Below the pieces are notes generated by a model, which was given only the letters and a program-made list of their open reading frames with translations, ran no database searches and was not told where the DNA came from. A DNA stretch of 64,000 nt, from assembly GCA_965233705.1 (NCBI GenBank), contig CBDDTF010000001.1:124001-188000 (forward strand). Reading direction: 5' to 3'. Position numbers and translations under genes: made by a program. Origin of the DNA: Algihabitans sp965233705. GTDB taxonomy: Bacteria > Pseudomonadota > Alphaproteobacteria > Kiloniellales > DSM-21159. Of this stretch, positions 17,388 to 25,780 are shown piece by piece; the first letter of the stretch is position 1; every line of letters starts with the position of its first letter.

Positions 17388-17515
17388 GTGATCGTTTGGC
17401 CCCACAGCGTGGGTCCGCGATCACAAGAAACCTGCCCTACACCAAAGAGTTGGAGTGATTTTTCGCGACCGGCGGACGCGCTGACGCGCCTCCAAACGGT
17501 CGCAAATCACTCTAG
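17388..17515 (+). repeat. Hairpin repeat element, copy A
   Basis: About 128 bp with two large stem-loops. The first pairs GGCCCCAC with GTGGGTCC around AGC (17398-17416) inside a GATCG/CGATC outer stem; the second pairs GCGACCGGCGGACGCG with CGCCTCCAAACGGTCGC around CTGA (17464-17502). It ends in CACTCTAGA. Copy B (19116-19245) is the same element in inverted orientation, roughly 88 percent identical by eye. It begins 15 nt after the OmpA-family stop codon, the place of a terminator. Confidence 0.85.
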
Positions 17516-17571
17516 ACCCACCCGCTTCCTCCGCGCCGCGGCAAACGCGCCCCCGGCGCGGAGCGCGAGAC

Positions 17572-17599
17572 GGCCGCAGCCCGCAGGCGGGCTGCGGCC
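17572..17599. terminator. Strong GC hairpin upstream of FemAB-like gene
   Basis: GGCCGCAGCCCGC (17572-17584) and GCGGGCTGCGGCC (17587-17599) form a perfect 13-bp stem with a 2-base minimal loop, followed by GCTTGTCGTT. It could terminate readthrough from the OmpA gene or attenuate the acyltransferase gene that starts 81 nt later. Together with copy A and a few unassigned bases it accounts for the 306-nt gap 17374-17679. Confidence 0.5.
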
Positions 17600-17679
17600 G
17601 CTTGTCGTTCGGGCCTGACGCCGGCCCCGGTCACGCAGGCTTGCCTTGCCAGCGCGGACCGCGCACCTACACTCCAGCC

Positions 17680-18843
17680 ATGCCCGACGGTGCCGAAAGC
17701 CTCAGCCTGCGCGTGGTCGCCTCCCTCAAGGAGGTGCCGGCCGCCGCCTGGGACGCCTGTGCCGGCGACGCCAACCCCTTCGTCAGCCATGCCTTCCTCT
17801 CGGCTCTGGAGGAGTCCGGTTCGGCCACGGCCGAGCGTGGCTGGCTGCCGCAGCACCTGCTGCTGGAGGGGCCCGGCGGCCGGCTGCTGGGCGCCGTGCC
17901 GCTCTACCTCAAGGGCCATTCCTACGGCGAGTACGTTTTCGACTGGGGCTGGGCCGACGCCTACGAGCGGGCCGGCGGGCGCTACTACCCCAAGCTTCAG
18001 TCCTCCGTGCCCTTCACGCCGGTGACCGGCCCGCGCCTGCTCAGCCACCCCGAGGCCGAGCGCGCCGGCGTCTGCGAGGCGCTGATCGGCGGGCTGGCGG
18101 AGCTGACCCGGCGGCACGAGGTCTCCTCCCTGCACGTCACCTTTCCCGAGCGCGAGGCCTGGGAGCGGCTGGGCCGGGCGGGCTTCCTGCAACGCCGGGG
18201 GCTGCAGTACCACTGGCACAACCGCGGCTACGCCAGCTTCGACGACTTCCTGGCCACCCTGGTCAGCCGCAAACGCAAGGCAATCAGGAAGGAACGGCGC
18301 AAGGTGGCCGAGAGCGGGCTGAAGCTACGCGCCCTGGTCGGCGCCGACATCGCCGAGCGGCACTGGGACGCCTTCCACCGCTTCTACCTGGACACGGTCG
18401 ACAAGAAGTGGGCGCGCCCCTACCTGACGCGCGACTTCTTCTTCCTGCTCGGCGAGCGCCTGGCCGAGCGGGTCGTCCTGATCGTCGCCGAGGACGGCGA
18501 CGAGGTGGTGGCCGGCGCCCTCAACCTGATGGGCCGGGACGCGCTCTACGGCCGCAACTGGGGCTGCGCGGCCGACTACCGCTTCCTGCATTTCGAGGCC
18601 TGCTACTACCAGGCCATCGACTTCGCCATCGCGCGGGGCCTGCAGCGGGTCGAGGCCGGCGCCCAGGGCGAGCACAAGATCCAGCGCGGCTACCTGCCGG
18701 TCGAGACCTACTCCGCGCACCTGATCCCCGACCCCGGCTTCCGCGATGCCGTGGCCGACTTCCTGCGCCGCGAGGGCCGCGCCGTTGAGAGCGAGCTGGC
18801 CGCCCTGGCCGACTGGAGCCCCTATCGGTCGGAGGACGCCTGA
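17680..18843 (+). CDS. DUF482 / FemAB-like acyltransferase (GNAT fold)
   Basis: 387 residues from ATG 17680; the frame is open further upstream but enters the repeat-rich leader. It matches the peptidogalycan biosynthesis/recognition family (PF04339): NPFVSHAFLSALEESGS near the start, YGEYVFDWGWADAYERAGG in the middle, RKRKAIRKERRK (about 205-216), and a C-terminal acceptor half with LYGRNWG, FHFEACYYQAIDFA-type and AGAQGEHKIQRGYLPV motifs. Relatives have a double GNAT fold resembling Fem aminoacyl transferases; the true substrate is not established. The gene is a single transcription unit flanked by inverted copies A and B of a hairpin element. Confidence 0.9.
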   Translation: MPDGAESLSLRVVASLKEVPAAAWDACAGDANPFVSHAFLSALEESGSATAERGWLPQHLLLEGPGGRLLGAVPLYLKGHSYGEYVFDWGWADAYERAGGRYYPKLQSSVPFTPVTGPRLLSHPEAERAGVCEALIGGLAELTRRHEVSSLHVTFPEREAWERLGRAGFLQRRGLQYHWHNRGYASFDDFLATLVSRKRKAIRKERRKVAESGLKLRALVGADIAERHWDAFHRFYLDTVDKKWARPYLTRDFFFLLGERLAERVVLIVAEDGDEVVAGALNLMGRDALYGRNWGCAADYRFLHFEACYYQAIDFAIARGLQRVEAGAQGEHKIQRGYLPVETYSAHLIPDPGFRDAVADFLRREGRAVESELAALADWSPYRSEDA

Positions 18844-18912
18844 GCCGGCGCACCCCACGCCAGCCGCCCCCGGTGCATCGCCCGTGGCGACTGTCCCGTG
18901 TCGACTGCATGA

Positions 18913-19053
18913 CCGCACTGCGCGGCCGCCGCCGGCGGCCTGGTCGCCCTGCGCGGCGCCGTCGACCCGGCCCGCCTGAAGCCCTGGATCGAGGGGGTGA
19001 GCGGCACGGTCTTCATCGGCTTCGGCCTCAAGCTGCTCAGCTTCCGGCCCTGA
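18913..19053 (+). pseudogene. LysE-family exporter C-terminal remnant
   Basis: An open stretch without a start reads GLVALRGAVDPARLKPWIEG, then VSGTVFIGFGLKLLSFRP and a stop at 19051-19053. This is the typical end of LysE/RhtB amino-acid exporters (last loop and last membrane helix, with the SGxxFIGFGLKL pattern). The upstream five to six helices are absent, and the frame is closed by TGA at 18910. It therefore looks like a decayed gene whose 5' part was lost. It lies between the FemAB-like gene and hairpin copy B. Confidence 0.6.
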
Positions 19054-19115
19054 TCGCCGCCCCCCCCCACCGGTCCAGGCCCGCGATCGCCGGCCCGGGC
19101 CGGTCGCGCGGCGGG

Positions 19116-19245
19116 TTAGAGTGATTTGCGACCGTTTGGACGCGCGTCAGCGCGTCCGCCGGTCGCGAAAAAACCACACTAACCCTTTGGTGTAGAGAAG
19201 GTTTCTCGTGATCGGCGGACCCACGCTGTGGGTCCAAACGATCAC
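19116..19245 (-). repeat. Hairpin repeat element, copy B (inverted)
   Basis: On the minus strand this reads almost identically to copy A: GGACCCACAGCGTGGGTCC first stem, a spacer with ACACCAAAGGGTTAGTGT (itself able to pair ACAC/GTGT), then a GCGACCGGCGGACGCGC/GCGCGTCCAAACGGTCGC second stem, ending in CACTCTAA. The 3' end of the downstream aldolase-like gene (stop 19254-19256) abuts it within 9 nt. With the LysE remnant it accounts for the 410-nt gap 18844-19253. Confidence 0.85.
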
Positions 19246-19253
19246 CGCCTAAT

Positions 19254-20360
19254 CTAGAAAAGCGCGCCGCGCGCGGCCACCGGCCAGACCGCCTCGACCC
19301 GGCCGCCGCGGTGGCAGACGTACCAGTCGTGCAGGTTGACCGTCGGGTCGATGTGGCCGGGGATCAGATGCAGGCGCGCGCCGAGCGCCGGGTCCAGCCC
19401 CGCCGGCAGGGCGATGGTGCCGTGCTCGTCGGAGGCGCCGGCGAGGGCCGTGTCCGGGTGGCTGGCCAGCCGGGGCAGCCCGGAATCCGTGGCCACCGCC
19501 TTGAGGCCGGCGTCGCAGACGGCGAAGCCCGGCTCCGGCCGGCTCATCACCGTGGTCAGGACGGTCAGGCTCTGGGCGAAGGCCGGCGGCTCGGCGTTGG
19601 CGCCGTAGTCGGCATCCATGAAGCAGTAGGAGCCGGGCTGCAGCTCCGTCCAGATCCCCTCGGCCGCCTCCAGCGCGTAGGTGCCGGTGCCCGCGCCGCC
19701 GACCGTCTCGCAAGTCAGCCCGGCCGCCGCCAGGGCCTCCAGGCACGCGCGGGTCTGCGCCGCCGCCGCGGCGATTGCCGCCCGCCGTTCCTCGGGGCGG
19801 CGCAGGTGCTGGGCGGCCCCGTGATAGGCCTGCAGCCCGGCGAAGCGCAGATGCCCCGCCGCCGCGGTCTGCCGCGCCAGCGCCACGGCCGCCGCCGGAT
19901 CGCGCAGGCCGCAGCGGTGGGCGCCGACGTCGATCTCCACCAGCACGTCGACCCGCGCGCCGGCCTCGGCCGCCGCCGCCGCCAGCGCGGCGAGATTGTC
20001 GGGATGGTCGACGCAGACCCCGAGGCGCGCGCGGCTCGCCAGGCGGGCCAGACGCGCCAGCTTGCGCGCGCCGACCACCTGGTTGGTCACCAGCACGTCG
20101 GCGACGCCGCCATCGACCAGCACCTCCGCCTCGGACACCTTCTGGCAGCACTGCCCGACCGCGCCGCGGGCGATCTGCGCCTTGGCGACGTCCGGCGACT
20201 TGTGGGTCTTGGCGTGCGGCCGCAGGCGCAGGCCCCGCGCGGCGATCTCCGCCGCCATGCGGTCCAGGTTGCGCTCGAAGGCATCGAGGTCGACCAGCAG
20301 GGCCGGCGTGTCGACCCGCTCCAGCGGATCGCCGAGCGCGGCGGGCGGCGGTTGAATCAC
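19254..20360 (-). CDS. D-threonine-aldolase-like PLP enzyme (DSD1 family)
   Basis: 368 residues. The N-terminal alanine-racemase-type barrel starts VDTPALLVDLDAFERN, and RPHAKTHKS contains the PLP lysine (Lys51). The C-terminal metal site reads HLIPGHIDPTVNLHDW (His336, Asp338). His plus Asp matches D-threonine aldolase, whereas D-serine dehydratases have His plus Cys, so aldol cleavage of a D-3-hydroxy-amino acid to glycine and an aldehyde is favoured over dehydration. It follows the aldehyde dehydrogenase on the same strand after about 100 nt, fitting oxidation of the aldehyde released. Its stop codon touches hairpin element B. Confidence 0.88.
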   Translation of the reverse strand: MIQPPPAALGDPLERVDTPALLVDLDAFERNLDRMAAEIAARGLRLRPHAKTHKSPDVAKAQIARGAVGQCCQKVSEAEVLVDGGVADVLVTNQVVGARKLARLARLASRARLGVCVDHPDNLAALAAAAAEAGARVDVLVEIDVGAHRCGLRDPAAAVALARQTAAAGHLRFAGLQAYHGAAQHLRRPEERRAAIAAAAAQTRACLEALAAAGLTCETVGGAGTGTYALEAAEGIWTELQPGSYCFMDADYGANAEPPAFAQSLTVLTTVMSRPEPGFAVCDAGLKAVATDSGLPRLASHPDTALAGASDEHGTIALPAGLDPALGARLHLIPGHIDPTVNLHDWYVCHRGGRVEAVWPVAARGALF

Positions 20361-20410
20361 GGGGTCTCTCCCAGGCAGGCGGGGTGGCGACGGCGCGGCG
20401 GTCCGGGGGC

Positions 20411-20471
20411 GGTCATTCTCGGGGCCCGGTCATTTGGGGGCGCGATCACTGCGGGGCGGTCATTCGGGGGC
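20411..20471. repeat. Three short direct repeats GGTCATT + G-run
   Basis: GGTCATT followed within a few bases by a GGGGG-type run occurs at 20411, 20428 and 20458; the last copy contains the stop codon of the aldehyde dehydrogenase gene. It occupies the ~100-nt gap before the aldolase-like gene. Could be remnants of slippage or a processing site; no known element recognised. Confidence 0.5.
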
Positions 20472-21971
20472 ATAGCCGAAGGGCTGCGGCGCGTCGGCGG
20501 CGGTCTCCACCCAGACGCTCTTCGGCTGGCTGTACTCCAGCAGGCCGTCGCGCCCGCTGGAGCGGCCGTAGCCGGAGCCGTGCTGGCCGCCGAAAGGCGA
20601 CATCACCGACAGGGTGCGGTAGCCGTTGATCCAGAAGGTGCCGGCGCGCACCGCCGCGGCCACCCGATGGGCGCGCCCGACCTCGGCGGTCCAGACCGCG
20701 CCGGCCAGGTCGAAGGCGCTGTCGTTGGCCAGCGCCACCGCCTCCTCCTCCTCGTCGAACGTCAGGCAGGACAGCACCGGCCCGAAGATCTCCTCGCGCG
20801 CCACCGCCATGTCGGGGGCGACACCGGCCAGCACCGTCGGCGCGAAGAAGTAGCCCGCGCCCGCCTCCTCCGGCCGGCCGCCGCCGGCCAGCACCTGCGC
20901 TCCGGCGGCCCGGCCGGCCTCCACCAGCTCGGCGACGCGGACGAACTGCCGGGCGTTGTGGATCGGCCCGACCTCGGTGGTCTCGTCCAGCGGCACGCCG
21001 AGCTTGAGGCGCCGCGCGCCCTCGGCCACCAGCGCCAGCAGCGCGTCGGCCACCTTGCGGTGGACCAGCAGGCGCGCGCCGGCAGTGCAGCTCTGGCCGG
21101 CGGCGGCGAAGCAGGCCGCCTGCACGCCCTTGGCCGCGCGCCGCAGGTCGGCGTCGGGAAAGACGATGTTGGCCGACTTGCCGCCCAGCTCCAGCAGGCA
21201 GGGACGCAGGTTGCGCGCCGCCGTCTCGGCGATGGTCCGGCCGGTCGCCGGCGCGCCGACGAAGACCGTCTTCGCCACCCGGGGGTCGCCGACCAGCGCG
21301 GCGCCGGCCGAGCCGCCGCGCCCGGCGAGCACGTTGACCGTGCCGCCCGGCACCCCGGCCTCGTGCAGCAGCAGGCCGAGGCACACTGAGGTGACCGGTG
21401 TCAGCTCGCTGGGCTTGAGCACCACCGCGTTGCCGGCCGCCAGCGCCGGGGCGAGTTGCCAGCCGGCAGTGAAGACCGGGGCGTTCCAGGGCGTGATCTG
21501 GGCGACGATGCCCAGCGCCTCGCGCCGGGTGTAGTTGAGGTGGCTGGTCGCGACGGGGATCACCTCGCCGTGCAGCTTGTCGGCCCAGCCGGCGTAGTAG
21601 TCGAACATCTCCGCGACCTTCAGCACCTCGAGCTTGGCGTCGCGGATCGGCTTGCCGGCGATCACCGCCTCCAGGATCGCCAGGCTCTCGGCGCGCTGGC
21701 GCACCAGTTCGCCCATGCGCCAGAGCACCCGGCCGCGGGCGCTGGCGGTGACCGCCTGCCAGGCCGCCAGGCCCCGCCCGGCGGCGTCCAGCGCGTCCAG
21801 CGCGCCGGCCTCGGCGCAGTCGGGATAGGCGAAGAGCGGCTGCGCCGTGGCCGGGTCGATCAGCTCGACCGCCGCGCCCCGCCCCGCCAGGACTTCGCCG
21901 CCGACCAGCGAGCCGAAGCGCTCCGGCGCGCCGAACCAGAGGGAGAGATGCTTGTCGAGAATGGCGCTCAT
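20460..21971 (-). CDS. NAD(P)-dependent aldehyde dehydrogenase
   Basis: 503 residues, a full-length ALDH-superfamily enzyme. Asn163 (TPWNAP), Glu261 (LELGGKS) and the nucleophile Cys295 (GQSCTAG) are all present, as is the NAD-binding KPSELTPV and VFVGAPATG region. It oxidises an aldehyde to an acid; the closest look is betaine/aminoaldehyde type, but the substrate cannot be read from sequence. ATG 21971 overlaps the upstream dehydrogenase stop by 4 nt (ATGA), showing translational coupling in the deacylase-dehydrogenase-ALDH operon. Confidence 0.93.
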   Translation of the reverse strand: MSAILDKHLSLWFGAPERFGSLVGGEVLAGRGAAVELIDPATAQPLFAYPDCAEAGALDALDAAGRGLAAWQAVTASARGRVLWRMGELVRQRAESLAILEAVIAGKPIRDAKLEVLKVAEMFDYYAGWADKLHGEVIPVATSHLNYTRREALGIVAQITPWNAPVFTAGWQLAPALAAGNAVVLKPSELTPVTSVCLGLLLHEAGVPGGTVNVLAGRGGSAGAALVGDPRVAKTVFVGAPATGRTIAETAARNLRPCLLELGGKSANIVFPDADLRRAAKGVQAACFAAAGQSCTAGARLLVHRKVADALLALVAEGARRLKLGVPLDETTEVGPIHNARQFVRVAELVEAGRAAGAQVLAGGGRPEEAGAGYFFAPTVLAGVAPDMAVAREEIFGPVLSCLTFDEEEEAVALANDSAFDLAGAVWTAEVGRAHRVAAAVRAGTFWINGYRTLSVMSPFGGQHGSGYGRSSGRDGLLEYSQPKSVWVETAADAPQPFGYAPE

Positions 21972-22900
21972 GACCGGCTGCGCTCCCGCGCAAAGGGGAC
22001 CATGCGGTTGAAGTCGGCGCTCTCGTCCAGGGCGCCCTGCGTCTCCCGCCAGAGCCGCGCGGTGGCGCGGGCCAAGGCCGGGTCCAGGCCCTCGGCGTCG
22101 GCCAGCTCGAGAGCCAGGTCGACGTCCTTGCGCATCAGCCCCATGGTGAAGCCGGAGTCGAAGCTGCCGGACAGCACCCAGCGCGGCAGGTTGGTCTCGC
22201 TGACGCCGCTGCGCCCCGATCCGCGGTTGAGCGCCGCCAGCAGCGCCTCGGGCGCCACCCCGCCGGCCTCGGCCAGGGCCAGCGCCTCGCCGGCCAGGGT
22301 CAGGTGGGCGGCGCAGAGCAGGTTGTTGACCAGCTTGACGACGTTGCCGCAGCCGGGTCCGCCGCAGGGCACCACCCGCCGGGCCAGGCGTTCGAGCAGC
22401 GGCACGGCGCGCGCGACGTCGGCCGCCGCGCCGCCGGCCATGACCAGAAGCTGGCCGTCGCGCGCACCGGCCGGGCCGCCGGAGACCGGCGCATCGACGT
22501 AGCCGAGACCGCGTTCGGCCAACGCGGCCTGCAGCCGCCGGCTGGACTCCGGCGCGGCCGTCGAGCCGTCGATCACCAGCGCGCCGGCCGGCAGGTGCGG
22601 CGCCGCCTCGGCAACCACCGCCTCGACCACGGCGGAGGTCGGCAGAGACAGCAGCAGGACGCGGCTGTCCGCCGCCAGCGCCGCCAGGCTGGGGGCCAGC
22701 GGCGCGAAGGCGGCGGCCCGCGCCGGCACGGCGTCGAAGCCGGTCACGGCGAGGCCGCTGGCCGCCAGGGTGCGGGCCATGGGCAGCCCCATGTTGCCCA
22801 GGCCCACGACGCCGACCGGGCCGAGCGGGCCAGACGGGCCGGCCGGCGGCGCGGTGCCGGCCGCGCCGGTCTGCCCGTCCGCGCCGCCGGCCGCGCCCAT
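21968..22900 (-). CDS. 3-hydroxyisobutyrate-dehydrogenase-like oxidoreductase
   Basis: 310 residues. A 28-residue Gly/Ala/Pro-rich extension precedes the Rossmann motif VGVVGLGNMGLPMA. SGGPAGARDGQLLVMAGG and GCGNVVKLVNNLL (catalytic Lys position) follow, as in beta-hydroxyacid dehydrogenases, which oxidise 3-hydroxy acids such as 3-hydroxyisobutyrate, tartronate semialdehyde or L-serine. Start ATG 22900 overlaps the deacylase stop by one base (TGATG). The context points to a 3-hydroxy-acid or D-amino-acid-derived substrate. The low-complexity extension is unusual; the next Met lies inside the Rossmann motif, so there is no better start. Confidence 0.9.
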   Translation of the reverse strand: MGAAGGADGQTGAAGTAPPAGPSGPLGPVGVVGLGNMGLPMARTLAASGLAVTGFDAVPARAAAFAPLAPSLAALAADSRVLLLSLPTSAVVEAVVAEAAPHLPAGALVIDGSTAAPESSRRLQAALAERGLGYVDAPVSGGPAGARDGQLLVMAGGAAADVARAVPLLERLARRVVPCGGPGCGNVVKLVNNLLCAAHLTLAGEALALAEAGGVAPEALLAALNRGSGRSGVSETNLPRWVLSGSFDSGFTMGLMRKDVDLALELADAEGLDPALARATARLWRETQGALDESADFNRMVPFARERSRS

Positions 22901-24372
22901 CAGGCGGCGCTCGGCATGTCGAGGCCCTGCAGGCGCAGCGCCCGGCCGGGCCGCTCGCCGGTCACCGCGCCGTCGCGCCAGACGCTGCGGCCATTGACCC
23001 AGACCTCGACGATGCCACGGGCCGGCGTCTTGGGCGCCTCGAAGGTCGCGGAGTCGATCACCTCCGCCGGATCGAACAGCACCAGGTCGGCGGCCTTGCC
23101 GACCGCCAGGGTGCCCCGGTCGCGCAGGCCGAACTCGGCCGCCGAGAGACCGGTCATCTTGCGCACCGCCTCCTCCAGGCTGAAGAGCCGCAGCTCGCGG
23201 CAGTAGTGGCCGAGCACCCGCGGGAAGGTGCCCCAGAGGCGCGGGTGCGGGTGCGAGTCGTGCGGCAGGCCGTCGGAGCCGATCATGCTGTGCGGATAGC
23301 GCATGATCCGCTGCACGTCGGCCTCGTCCATCATGAAGAAGATGCCGCCGGCCGGCGTCAGGCGGGAGACCGCCTCCTGCTGGTCGACGCCCCAGTCGGC
23401 GGCGATGTCGCGCAGATCGCGCCCGGCCGCCTCGGGATGCGGCCGCGACCAGGTGACCACCACCTTGCTGGCCCCCATCAGGCGGCCGGAGTCCAGCATC
23501 GTCGAGCCGGCGACGTAGGGGTAGACGTCCAGGCCGACGTGCTGGCGCCCGCGTGCGCCGTCGATCAGCTCCAGCGTCTCGGCCGAGCGCCCGAAGTTCG
23601 GCTGGCCGGCGCACTTGTGGTGGGAGATGACCACGGGGATCTCCGCCTCGCGGCCGATGCGGAAGGTCTCCTCCAGGGAGGCGGCGATATGGTCGGACTC
23701 GTCGCGCATGTGGGTGGTGTGCAGCGCGCGCGCCTGATGCAGGGCCTTGGCCAGCTCGATCACCTCCTCGGTGGGCGCGGCCGTCGAGGGCGGATAGAAC
23801 AGGCCGGTCGACAGGCCGATGGCGCCGGCCTCCAGACTCTCCTCCAGACGCCGGCGCATGACGGCGACCTCCTGCGAGGTCGCCGGGCGCGTCACGTCGT
23901 CCATCGCCCCGACCCGCAGGGAGGAGTGGCCGACCTGCGCCAGCGCGTTGGTCGCCGGCGGCTCGCGGTCGAGATGGTCGAGGTAGCCGGCAAAATCGGC
24001 GAAGAAGCCCTCGGCCGTCTCGCTGATCAGGTCGAGCGGCGGCGGCGGACGCCGGTCGATCGCCAGCGGCGCCAGGCTGACGCCGCAGTTGCCGGTGACC
24101 ACCGTGGTCACGCCCTGGCTGACCTTGCAGTCCATGCCGGGGTTGGCGATCAGGGCGCGGTCGTCGTGGGTATGCACGTCGATGAAACCGGGCGCCAGCA
24201 CCCGCCCGCCGGCGTCGAGCTCGCGCGCGGCCCGCCAGCCCTCGAGTTCGCCCAGCGCCACGATGCGGTCGTCGCGCACCGCCAATCCGCCGGGCACCGC
24301 CGGCGCCCCGGTCCCGTCGATCAAGGTGGCGTTGCGAATGATCAGATCGGCCTGTTTCGACGCGTCGCTCAT
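22900..24372 (-). CDS. N-acyl-D-amino-acid deacylase (amidohydrolase family)
   Basis: 490 residues from ATG 24372, preceded by GGAGG 13 nt upstream. Metal and core motifs of D-aminoacylase are visible: GFIDVHTHDD (His67, His69), VTGNCGVSLAP (Cys96), HTTHMRDES, VVISHHKC and IGSDGLPHD. The reaction is hydrolysis of an N-acyl-D-amino acid to the free D-amino acid and a carboxylate. It is the first gene of a coupled operon with a dehydrogenase and ALDH, so the released amino acid is probably catabolised by the following genes. A divergent amidase starts 115 nt away. Confidence 0.93.
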   Translation of the reverse strand: MSDASKQADLIIRNATLIDGTGAPAVPGGLAVRDDRIVALGELEGWRAARELDAGGRVLAPGFIDVHTHDDRALIANPGMDCKVSQGVTTVVTGNCGVSLAPLAIDRRPPPPLDLISETAEGFFADFAGYLDHLDREPPATNALAQVGHSSLRVGAMDDVTRPATSQEVAVMRRRLEESLEAGAIGLSTGLFYPPSTAAPTEEVIELAKALHQARALHTTHMRDESDHIAASLEETFRIGREAEIPVVISHHKCAGQPNFGRSAETLELIDGARGRQHVGLDVYPYVAGSTMLDSGRLMGASKVVVTWSRPHPEAAGRDLRDIAADWGVDQQEAVSRLTPAGGIFFMMDEADVQRIMRYPHSMIGSDGLPHDSHPHPRLWGTFPRVLGHYCRELRLFSLEEAVRKMTGLSAAEFGLRDRGTLAVGKAADLVLFDPAEVIDSATFEAPKTPARGIVEVWVNGRSVWRDGAVTGERPGRALRLQGLDMPSAA

Positions 24373-24487
24373 GACGGACCGGGTTCCTCCCAAGTTGTTG
24401 TGCCGACGAAGACGATAGCCCGAGGTCGCGACGGCGGGCTAGGGTCGCACGGCAAAATCGTATGAAATCGAAGGAAGGATCGCGGAC

Positions 24488-25753
24488 ATGGATCTGGCCG
24501 ACCGGACGGCGACCTGGGTGCTGGACGAGGCCGCGGCCGGGCGGCTGGCCACGGAGGACTACCTGGAGGCCTGCCTGGAGCGGATCGCCACGCGCGAGCC
24601 CGAGCTGCGGGCCTGGTCTCTGCTGGATACCGCGGCGGCCCGCCGCGCAGCGCAGGCGGCGGCCCGGCGCCGGGGGCCGCTCGCCGGCCTGCCGCTCGGG
24701 GTCAAGGACGTCTTCGACACCGCCGACTGGCCGACCGCCTGCGGCTCGCCGCTGCACGCCGGCCGGCAGCCGACGCTCGACGCGGCGGCGGTGGCGCTGG
24801 CGCGGGCCGCCGGCTGCGTGCTGCCCGGCAAGACGGTGACCACCGAGTTCGCCTACTTCCACCCCGGCCCGACCGGCAACCCGCACGACAGCGCGCACAC
24901 CCCCGGCGGCTCCTCCAGCGGCTCGGCCGCGGCGGTGGGCGCCGGCATGGTGCCCTTCGCGCTGGGCACCCAGACGGCCGGCTCGGTGATCCGCCCGGCG
25001 GCCTACTGCGGCGTGGTCGGCTTCAAGCCCAGCTACGGGGCGATCTCGACCGCGGGGGTCAAGCAGCTCGCCTGGTCGCTCGACACGGTCGGCCTCTTCG
25101 CCCGCTCGGTGGCCGACGCGGCGCTGCTGGCCGAGGCGCTCTCCGGTCAGGCGCTGCGCCCCGGCGCCGCCCCGGCCACGCCACGCATCGGGCTGTGCCG
25201 CACGCCGCAGTGGGCGGCGGCCAGCCCAGAGGTGCAGGCGCAGGTCGAGGCCGCCGCGCGCGCCGCCGCCGCGGCCGGCGCCGAGGTCCGCGAGACCGCG
25301 CTGCCGCCGGCCTGCGCCGAGCTGCTGGAGGACCAGAAGCTGATCATGGCCTTCGAGGCGGCGCGCGCCCTGGCGCCCGAGCGCAGCCACGGCGAGTCGC
25401 AGATGAGCGCCGCGATCCTGGCGCTGATGGATGCCGGCCTGGCCGTGTCCGGCGAGGCCTATCTGGCGGCCCGCGCGCGCAGCCGTGCCGCCCGCCGGGC
25501 GCTCGACGGGCTGTTCGCCGAGGTCGACCTGCTGCTCACCCCGGCCGCGCCCGGCGAGGCGCCGCGCGGCCTGGAGGCCACCGGCGATCCGCTGTTCAAC
25601 CGCGTCTGGACGCTGCTGGGCACGCCCTGCCTGAGCCTGCCTGCCGGCCGGGGGCCCGCCGGCCTGCCGCTGGCGGTGCAGCTCGTCGGCCCCAGCGACG
25701 GCGACGCGGGCCTGCTCGCGGCCGCCGCCTGGCTGGCGCCGCTGCTGGCGTGA
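24488..25753 (+). CDS. Amidase signature family hydrolase
   Basis: 421 residues, ATG 24488 after GAAGGAAGG. The Ser-cisSer-Lys triad of the amidase signature family is visible: Lys73 (GVKDVFD), Ser142-144 (GGSSSGSAAAV) and Ser166 (TQTAGSVIRPA). It hydrolyses an amide to acid plus ammonia or amine. It is somewhat short but complete. It is divergent from the N-acyl-D-amino-acid deacylase, suggesting a common amide-bearing nutrient. It does not resemble GatA context (no gatB or gatC). Confidence 0.92.
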   Translation: MDLADRTATWVLDEAAAGRLATEDYLEACLERIATREPELRAWSLLDTAAARRAAQAAARRRGPLAGLPLGVKDVFDTADWPTACGSPLHAGRQPTLDAAAVALARAAGCVLPGKTVTTEFAYFHPGPTGNPHDSAHTPGGSSSGSAAAVGAGMVPFALGTQTAGSVIRPAAYCGVVGFKPSYGAISTAGVKQLAWSLDTVGLFARSVADAALLAEALSGQALRPGAAPATPRIGLCRTPQWAAASPEVQAQVEAAARAAAAAGAEVRETALPPACAELLEDQKLIMAFEAARALAPERSHGESQMSAAILALMDAGLAVSGEAYLAARARSRAARRALDGLFAEVDLLLTPAAPGEAPRGLEATGDPLFNRVWTLLGTPCLSLPAGRGPAGLPLAVQLVGPSDGDAGLLAAAAWLAPLLA

Positions 25754-25755
25754 GC

Positions 25756-25778
25756 GCGCGCGCCGTCCCGGCGCGCGC
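25756..25778. terminator. Bidirectional GC terminator hairpin
   Basis: GCGCGCGCC (25756-25764) and GGCGCGCGC (25770-25778) form a perfect 9-bp stem with a 5-nt loop. It sits exactly in the 27-nt gap between the convergent amidase and glutamine amidotransferase stops. Confidence 0.7.
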
Positions 25779-25780
25779 CC

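Noticed and set aside
18873..19124. Small plus-strand frame over the LysE remnant
   Set aside because: It is in a different frame from the recognisable LysE C-terminus and has an Arg/Pro-rich translation.
17388..19245. Composite transposon between the inverted repeats
   Set aside because: No transposase gene, no target-site duplication could be identified, and the elements consist of stem-loops rather than IS ends.
19254..20360. D-serine dehydratase assignment
   Set aside because: The metal site is His-x-Asp rather than the His-x-Cys expected of D-serine dehydratase; aldolase-like call preferred.
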